The translations under genes and the position numbers were made by a program. A stretch of 64,000 nucleotides of DNA from Bermanella sp049115935 (GTDB lineage: Bacteria > Pseudomonadota > Gammaproteobacteria > Pseudomonadales > Oceanobacteraceae), in assembly GCA_049115935.1 (NCBI GenBank), contig JAGDZK010000042.1:44707-108706 (forward strand). The letters are read 5' to 3'. Below are positions 60,179 through 64,000 of the stretch, piece by piece (position 1 is the stretch's first letter; the number at the start of each line of letters is the position of its first letter). Under the pieces are notes generated by a model. It was not told the DNA's origin. It did no database searches and saw only the letters and a program-made list of their open reading frames with translations.

Positions 60179-60216
60179 TGACAGGATGGTCTTGTTATAA
60201 GGGCAGGTGACTTTTG

Positions 60217-60726
60217 TTATTCGATATTTTCAAGCAATAATAATAATCGTTTTAAGTTTTTATCTAGCTGGTTTTGTTCCTGAGGATTTAGCGCAGATAA
60301 AATTTCCAGTTCGTTGGCCACATGCTCATCTACCGCTTTATTGATTAGCTCAAACCCACTTTCTGAAAGTTTGACTAATTTACTACGAGCATCATGTTCG
60401 TTAGCAATTCTTTCGATTAACCCTCTTTTTTCTAGTTGCGTCATCCTGTGAGTCATGGTGCCTGAAGTGACCATGAGTGTTGAAAACAACTGAGTAGGAG
60501 CCAAGCAATAAGGCTGGCCAGAGCGTAATAGTGTCGCCAAAACATCAAACTCCCAAAAGCCCAAATTATGACGTTCAAATACCTTATCTAATTGGGGTTG
60601 CATCAATGCGTGACATTTCTTAAGGCGCCCAATGATGGCCATGGCAGAGAGGTCTAGGTTGGGTTTTTCAGCTTGCCATTGCATCATAATGGCATCAATA
60701 CCATCAAGTTCATTCTTATTTGTCAT
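60217..60726 (-). CDS. MarR family transcriptional regulator
   Basis: 169 residues. Long N-terminal helix, then the winged helix: FWEFDVLATLLRSGQPYCL, recognition helix area PTQLFSTLMVTSGTMTHRMTQ, LEKRGLIER, wing NEHDARSKLVKLS. Without the OhrR reactive Cys motif, it belongs to the general MarR group. Divergent from an EamA transporter, with two inverted repeats in the 96-bp gap, so it probably represses itself and the transporter-nitroreductase operon. The ligand is unknown. Confidence 0.9.
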   Translation of the reverse strand: MTNKNELDGIDAIMMQWQAEKPNLDLSAMAIIGRLKKCHALMQPQLDKVFERHNLGFWEFDVLATLLRSGQPYCLAPTQLFSTLMVTSGTMTHRMTQLEKRGLIERIANEHDARSKLVKLSESGFELINKAVDEHVANELEILSALNPQEQNQLDKNLKRLLLLLENIE

Positions 60727-60732
60727 AATAAT

Positions 60733-60792
60733 TTATCTTGATATCAAGATAACTCCGTGCCAGAATAAATTTATCTTGAAGTTAAGATAAAT
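60733..60792. promoter_or_regulatory. Two MarR-type operators in the divergent promoter
   Basis: Site 1 (60733-60752) is a perfect 20-bp palindrome with arms TTATCTTGAT. Site 2 (60769-60792) repeats the same half-sites (ATTTATCTT and AAGATAAAT) around a 6-bp centre. The centres are 38 bp apart. They lie between the divergent MarR and EamA genes, covering both likely promoters. Confidence 0.85.
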
Positions 60793-60822
60793 AATTTACG
60801 TATATTTGTCGAGGTATCTCTC

Positions 60823-61752
60823 ATGAAAACAGTGCTATGGACACTATTAACCGCGATGGCTCCCATACTTTGGGGAAGCACATATATAGTGACCACAGAA
60901 ATTTTGCCTGACGGTATGCCTTTTACGGCTGCGGTGATCAGATGTTTGCCTGCTGGGTTGATCTTAATCGCGATTAGTCGATATCGCCCTTCAGGGGCGC
61001 AGTGGAAACAACTGTTAATGCTTTCTTTTTTTAATTTTGCATGTTTTCAAGGACTGCTATTCATAGCGGCTTACCGATTACCGGGCGGATTAGCCGCGGT
61101 GATTGGTGCGATTCAACCACTAGTTGTACTTGCCCTTGGTTGGATTGTATTAACAGATAAACCTGCCAAGTTGACCTTTTTTGCATGCCTTACAGCGATT
61201 GTAGGTATGGCTATGTTAATTATTTCACCGATGATGAATCAGGGTGTCCTATGGGATGAAGTGGGGATTATCGCGGCTTTTTTCGGAGCTATTAGCATGG
61301 GTGTGGGCATATTTTACTCGAAACATTGGCAGCAAAAATCGTCAGCTAACACACCTTTGTTAGCGTTTACAGGCTGGCAGTTAACATTGGGTGGCATCAT
61401 GTTGTTACCGTTTTCATTATGGCTTGACCCAAGTTTACCTGCCTTAACTTTAGAGCATGCATTGGGTTTTTCCTACCTCGCTATTATTGGCACATTATTA
61501 ACGTATCTAATTTGGTTTACAGGTGTGAGCAAACTCTCTTCTGCGGCTGTGTCTGCTCTTGGTTTGCTCAGTCCTATTTCAGCGATTATTTTAGGCTGGC
61601 TGATATTAAATCAAACCATCGAGGGCTGGGCGCTAGTGGGCTTAAGCATTGTTATTGCCAGTGTTCTCATCGTGCAGTATAGCCAATCACGTAAACCTAA
61701 AATTCATAACATTAATATTTTACAGATGAGTCAAACGGAGAAAACAGCATGA
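60823..61752 (+). CDS. EamA/DMT family exporter under MarR control
   Basis: 309 residues, ten membrane segments in two EamA repeats (MAPILWGSTYIVTTEILPDG at the start, AAFFGAISMGVGIFYSKHW starting the second). The N-terminal WGSTYIVTTEILPDG is the YedA/RhaT-related subgroup pattern. It is adjacent to a divergent MarR regulator and its last 4 bp overlap the nitroreductase ATG. Export of a toxic compound or metabolite that releases MarR is a reasonable inference. Confidence 0.88.
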   Translation: MKTVLWTLLTAMAPILWGSTYIVTTEILPDGMPFTAAVIRCLPAGLILIAISRYRPSGAQWKQLLMLSFFNFACFQGLLFIAAYRLPGGLAAVIGAIQPLVVLALGWIVLTDKPAKLTFFACLTAIVGMAMLIISPMMNQGVLWDEVGIIAAFFGAISMGVGIFYSKHWQQKSSANTPLLAFTGWQLTLGGIMLLPFSLWLDPSLPALTLEHALGFSYLAIIGTLLTYLIWFTGVSKLSSAAVSALGLLSPISAIILGWLILNQTIEGWALVGLSIVIASVLIVQYSQSRKPKIHNINILQMSQTEKTA

Positions 61753-62363
61753 ACTTAGCGATTAAAAAAATGATTGAAGAGCGCACTTCGGTTAGTAAAT
61801 ATAATAAACATGAGATAAGCGATGAAACGATTAAAGAGCTTGTACGTTTAGCGAGCTTATCGCCTTCCGCGTATAATTTGCAGAATTGGCATTTCATTGC
61901 GGTTCAGTCTAATGATGCAAAACGTGATTTACAAAAAGCCGCTTATAGTCAGCCTCAAGTCGCACAAGCATCTGTCACTTTTATTGTTATTGGGCAGTTA
62001 AACGCCCATCAAACCTTGGAGCAAACACTAAAACTATCGGTTGATAGCGACGTTATGCCTCAAAGTATTGCTCAATCTTGGGTAAGCGCAGCAAAACAAA
62101 GTCATGAGAGCAACGTAAGTTTACAAAGAGATGAAGCCATTCGCTCAGCATCACTTGCAGCTATGACATTAATGTTTGCTGCTCAAGCTATGGGTTATGG
62201 CAGTGGTGCCATGGGAGGATTTGATTCACAGCAAGTGGCTGAGCAGTTTAATCTTAGTGATACAGATATCCCTGTTATGTTGGTCACGGTAGGTAAACCG
62301 GCAGAGTCAAATTGGCAGCAAAAAATAAGAAAACCCGTAAGCGATATTTTATCAATTAAGTAG
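61749..62363 (+). CDS. Nitroreductase family flavoprotein
   Basis: 204 residues, family length. The FMN-binding ERTSVSKYNKHEISDE start (ERxSxRxF-like), LASLSPSAYNLQNWHFIAV near residue 35, the central SLAAMTLMFAAQAMGYGSGAMGGFD near 135 and a GKPAESNWQQK C-terminus are those of NAD(P)H-dependent nitroreductases of the YdjA/NfsB superfamily. It reduces nitroaromatics, quinones or similar. Translational coupling to the exporter (ATGA) suggests a detoxification pair. Confidence 0.88.
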   Translation: MNLAIKKMIEERTSVSKYNKHEISDETIKELVRLASLSPSAYNLQNWHFIAVQSNDAKRDLQKAAYSQPQVAQASVTFIVIGQLNAHQTLEQTLKLSVDSDVMPQSIAQSWVSAAKQSHESNVSLQRDEAIRSASLAAMTLMFAAQAMGYGSGAMGGFDSQQVAEQFNLSDTDIPVMLVTVGKPAESNWQQKIRKPVSDILSIK

Positions 62364-62695
62364 GGCTTAGCGAATTATCGATCGATTTTTTGGGTTACAT
62401 CTCATTTTTATGTATGTTCTAATTCTGTTTAATGGCTGATTTTTTCTAATTTATGGCCGATAAATGTCTGGGCTTTTTTTTTAGATAAAAAATTTCTACG
62501 CCAGGATGAATAAATTGGATTACAACTAAAGACTTAAATAAATCATTTTTTATTTAAGTCTTTGTAAAACATAATAAAATTTAAAAAATATTTTTTTGAT
62601 AATAATGTTCAGTTTTTTGAAGTATAAAAATTTACCTAAAGTGATCTGATCTTTTTTGGTTGTGCGTAAGCAAGTTACTAACAACAGGAGGTCAC
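62364..62695. other. 332-bp AT-rich intergenic region with a long A/T hairpin
   Basis: Very AT-rich. The notable element is a perfect 15-bp inverted repeat (62528-62542 with 62549-62563, AAAGACTTAAATAAA arms) with a 6-nt loop, which may be a weak AT-rich terminator or a regulatory site. The fasciclin gene promoter must lie here, but I cannot assign a convincing -35/-10 pair. No RNA gene or protein-like frame is seen. Confidence 0.5.
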
Positions 62696-63205
62696 ATGAA
62701 AACAAAAATATTATCTTTAGCATTACTAGGTGCAATTGGTTTAACCGGTTGTGGAAGCAGCGATGATGGTCCAGTACTTGATATTATCGAAACGGCACAG
62801 GCAGATGAGCGATTTGAAACGTTAGTTGCCGCAGTGACAAGTGCAGACTTGGTAGGCACGTTACAGGGCGATGGCCCATTTACCGTGTTTGCTCCGACGG
62901 ATGCAGCATTCACTGCATTATTACAACAGCTCGATATTGAAAAATCGGATCTATTGGCCAGAGACGATCTTGCAGATATTCTTAAGCAACACGTGGTAAG
63001 TGGGGTGGCGATTGATTCAGTTGCGGGGTTTGCTGCTAATGGCTCAGATGTGCAAACCCTTAACAGCGCACAAAAGATATCGGTTGCGATCAACGATGGT
63101 AAATTAAGTGTTGATGGAGCAACGGTGGTGATCACCGATGTTAAAACATCAAATGGTGTTATCCATGTTATCGATTCCGTGATAACAGACAATGACGCTC
63201 AGTAA
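62696..63205 (+). CDS. Fasciclin-domain lipoprotein
   Basis: 169 residues from the ATG at 62696, with AGGAGG 6 bp upstream (the strongest ribosome site seen in the window). Lipobox LTGC (Cys near residue 19). A single fasciclin (FAS1) domain follows: ERFETLVAAVTSADLVGTL, the H1 motif GPFTVFAPTDAAFTALL, LKQHVVSG and the H2 motif NGVIHVIDSVI. Such lipoproteins are adhesive or matrix proteins at the cell surface. Ends at a bidirectional terminator. Confidence 0.92.
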   Translation: MKTKILSLALLGAIGLTGCGSSDDGPVLDIIETAQADERFETLVAAVTSADLVGTLQGDGPFTVFAPTDAAFTALLQQLDIEKSDLLARDDLADILKQHVVSGVAIDSVAGFAANGSDVQTLNSAQKISVAINDGKLSVDGATVVITDVKTSNGVIHVIDSVITDNDAQ

Positions 63206-63210
63206 AACAT

Positions 63211-63250
63211 AGCAATAAAATAGCCCGCATTCGCGGGCTTTTTTATTGCT
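63211..63250. terminator. Bidirectional terminator
   Basis: An 18-bp stem with one mismatch (63211-63228 with 63233-63250) and an ATTC loop. The core AGCCCGC/GCGGGCT is flanked by A- and T-rich arms. Serves the fasciclin gene and the convergent glutamine synthetase-family gene. Confidence 0.9.
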
Positions 63251-64000
63251 AAACATTTAATAGTAAATGCTCTCTTTCCCACGGACTAATTTCACGATGG
63301 TATTGGCGCATTTCCTCACGTTTTACTTCAGCAAACACATGACAGAAATCTTCACCTAATGCTTGGTGCACATCCTCAGCATCAGCAAAAATAGCCAAAG
63401 CTTCATCTAAGGTTTTAGGCAGTGCATCAATCTCATCTTCAATTTCGCCAGCAGCAGGCTGGTTAGGTTTAATTTTATTTATTAACCCTAAGTAACCGCA
63501 GATTAAGCTGGCTGCGATAGAAAGATAAGGATTACTATCAACCCCTACAATTCTATTTTCGAGGCGACGATCTTGTGATTTTGAGTTTGGTACACGCAAA
63601 CCGGTTGCGCGATTGTCATACCCCCAAGCCATATTGGTTGGGGCGCTGGAATTGGTATCAGATTCAAAACGTTTATAGGAATTTACATTGGGCGCCATAA
63701 GCGGCATTAATTGCTTGAGGTATTTTTGCGAGCCCCCAATAAAATGGAAGAAGGCTTCACTTGCCTCACCGTTTTCATCAGAGAATATATTGTTGCCTGT
63801 TTTGATATCCAAGACGCTTTGATGAATGTGCATAGCACTGCCAGGCTCATCTCTCATGGGTTTAGCCATAAAGGTGGCAAACATGCCATTATTTAAAGCG
63901 GCTTCTCGAATGATGCGCTTGAAATAAAAAACCTGATCAGCCAGTAATAAAGGATCAGCATGGGACAGGTTAATTTCAACCTGACCGGCACCATCTTCTT
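63249..64000 (-). CDS. Glutamine synthetase family protein, C-terminal part
   Basis: 250 residues visible; the N-terminus lies beyond base 64000, and the reading frame stays open to the edge. GAGQVEINLSHADPLLLADQ, then ATFMAKPMRDEPGSAMHIHQ (ATP and metal-binding His), the substrate segment SYKRFESDTNSSAPTNMAWG, and NRIVGVDSNPYLSIAASL are the conserved GS motifs. The form with GSAMHIHQS and the C-terminal EREHLLLNV resembles GlnA-like/gamma-glutamylputrescine synthetase (PuuA-type) enzymes rather than the biosynthetic GlnA with its adenylylation loop. An amine as substrate is inferred from that resemblance. Confidence 0.88.
   Translation of the reverse strand, partial: EDGAGQVEINLSHADPLLLADQVFYFKRIIREAALNNGMFATFMAKPMRDEPGSAMHIHQSVLDIKTGNNIFSDENGEASEAFFHFIGGSQKYLKQLMPLMAPNVNSYKRFESDTNSSAPTNMAWGYDNRATGLRVPNSKSQDRRLENRIVGVDSNPYLSIAASLICGYLGLINKIKPNQPAAGEIEDEIDALPKTLDEALAIFADAEDVHQALGEDFCHVFAEVKREEMRQYHREISPWEREHLLLNV

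Noticed and set aside
62692..63192. Open frame of 166 codons on the minus strand opposite the fasciclin gene
   Set aside because: Low-complexity Ser/Thr/Ala composition typical of an antisense shadow; the plus strand has a clear lipoprotein signal, strong ribosome site and FAS1 motifs.

Overview
The window is a stretch of ordinary-looking chromosome from a marine-type gammaproteobacterium. The evidence is moderately low GC, dense short operons with 4-bp start/stop overlaps, and gammaproteobacterial signature genes (epmC, rhlB, pdxB, queF, yadGH, dnaX-ybaB-recR, rnd-ycgL-ycgN, PA1571- and PA2817-type small genes). Gene order around 19.8-24.9 kb resembles, from memory, the ospR-gpx-msrB-aminotransferase region of Pseudomonas. 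An Oceanospirillales-like host (Bermanella/Oleispira type) fits, but the species cannot be fixed from this sequence alone. A run of 9 Ns at 4831-4839 shows this is a draft or scaffolded assembly.

Layout: 1-4.1 kb holds a minus-strand molybdenum hydroxylase operon (iorA-iorB-like subunits, xdhC, mocA-like nucleotidyltransferase cut by the window edge). 4.3-13.7 kb has a one-domain asparaginase-like protein, a fatty acid desaturase, a DUF5610-like protein, a glutaredoxin-like protein, lipoproteins, tas, mtgA and norM. 13.8-18.1 kb is a plus-strand run epmC-rhlB-(secreted protein)-xni-like-pdxB. 18.2-24.1 kb holds a PA1571-type protein, a methyltransferase, alaA and an oxidant-defence cluster (msrB, a DNA glycosylase, gpx, an OhrR/OspR-type 2-Cys MarR). 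24.2-24.5 kb is a tRNA-Glu/tRNA-Gly unit with a clear sigma-70 promoter. 25-30 kb is yadGH-queF and feoAB, followed by fbp, an outer-membrane-like protein, a degenerate metallo-hydrolase, gloB and the 4.5S SRP RNA. 34-39.9 kb has a PAS-GGDEF protein, an EamA transporter, a HExxH protein, rluA, a DUF1499 lipoprotein and an LpxL-type acyltransferase.

The least familiar part is 39.9-43.7 kb. It is a tandemly duplicated two-gene cassette: a VanZ-like membrane domain fused to a propeller-like (LVIVD-type) ectodomain, followed by an LVIVD-repeat lipoprotein. A divergent lipoprotein amidohydrolase and an OmpR-type two-component system lie beside it. 47.5-54.8 kb returns to housekeeping genes (DUF808, dnaX-ybaB-recR, rnd, ycgL, ycgN, small membrane proteins). 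dnaX carries all three elements of an E. coli-type programmed -1 frameshift (upstream GGGAG, A AAA AAG, stem-loop), so both tau and a 379-residue gamma are predicted.

55.0-56.4 kb is a scar: a frameshifted HDOD-domain gene fragment abutting the 3' part of a frameshifted IS256-family transposase. It is followed by a TlpA-like redoxin, a PAS-GGDEF protein, a PhoD-type phosphatase, a MarR regulator with two inverted-repeat operators ahead of a divergent EamA transporter-nitroreductase operon, a fasciclin lipoprotein, and the C-terminal part of a glutamine synthetase-family enzyme at the right edge. No CRISPR array, prophage or rRNA was seen.
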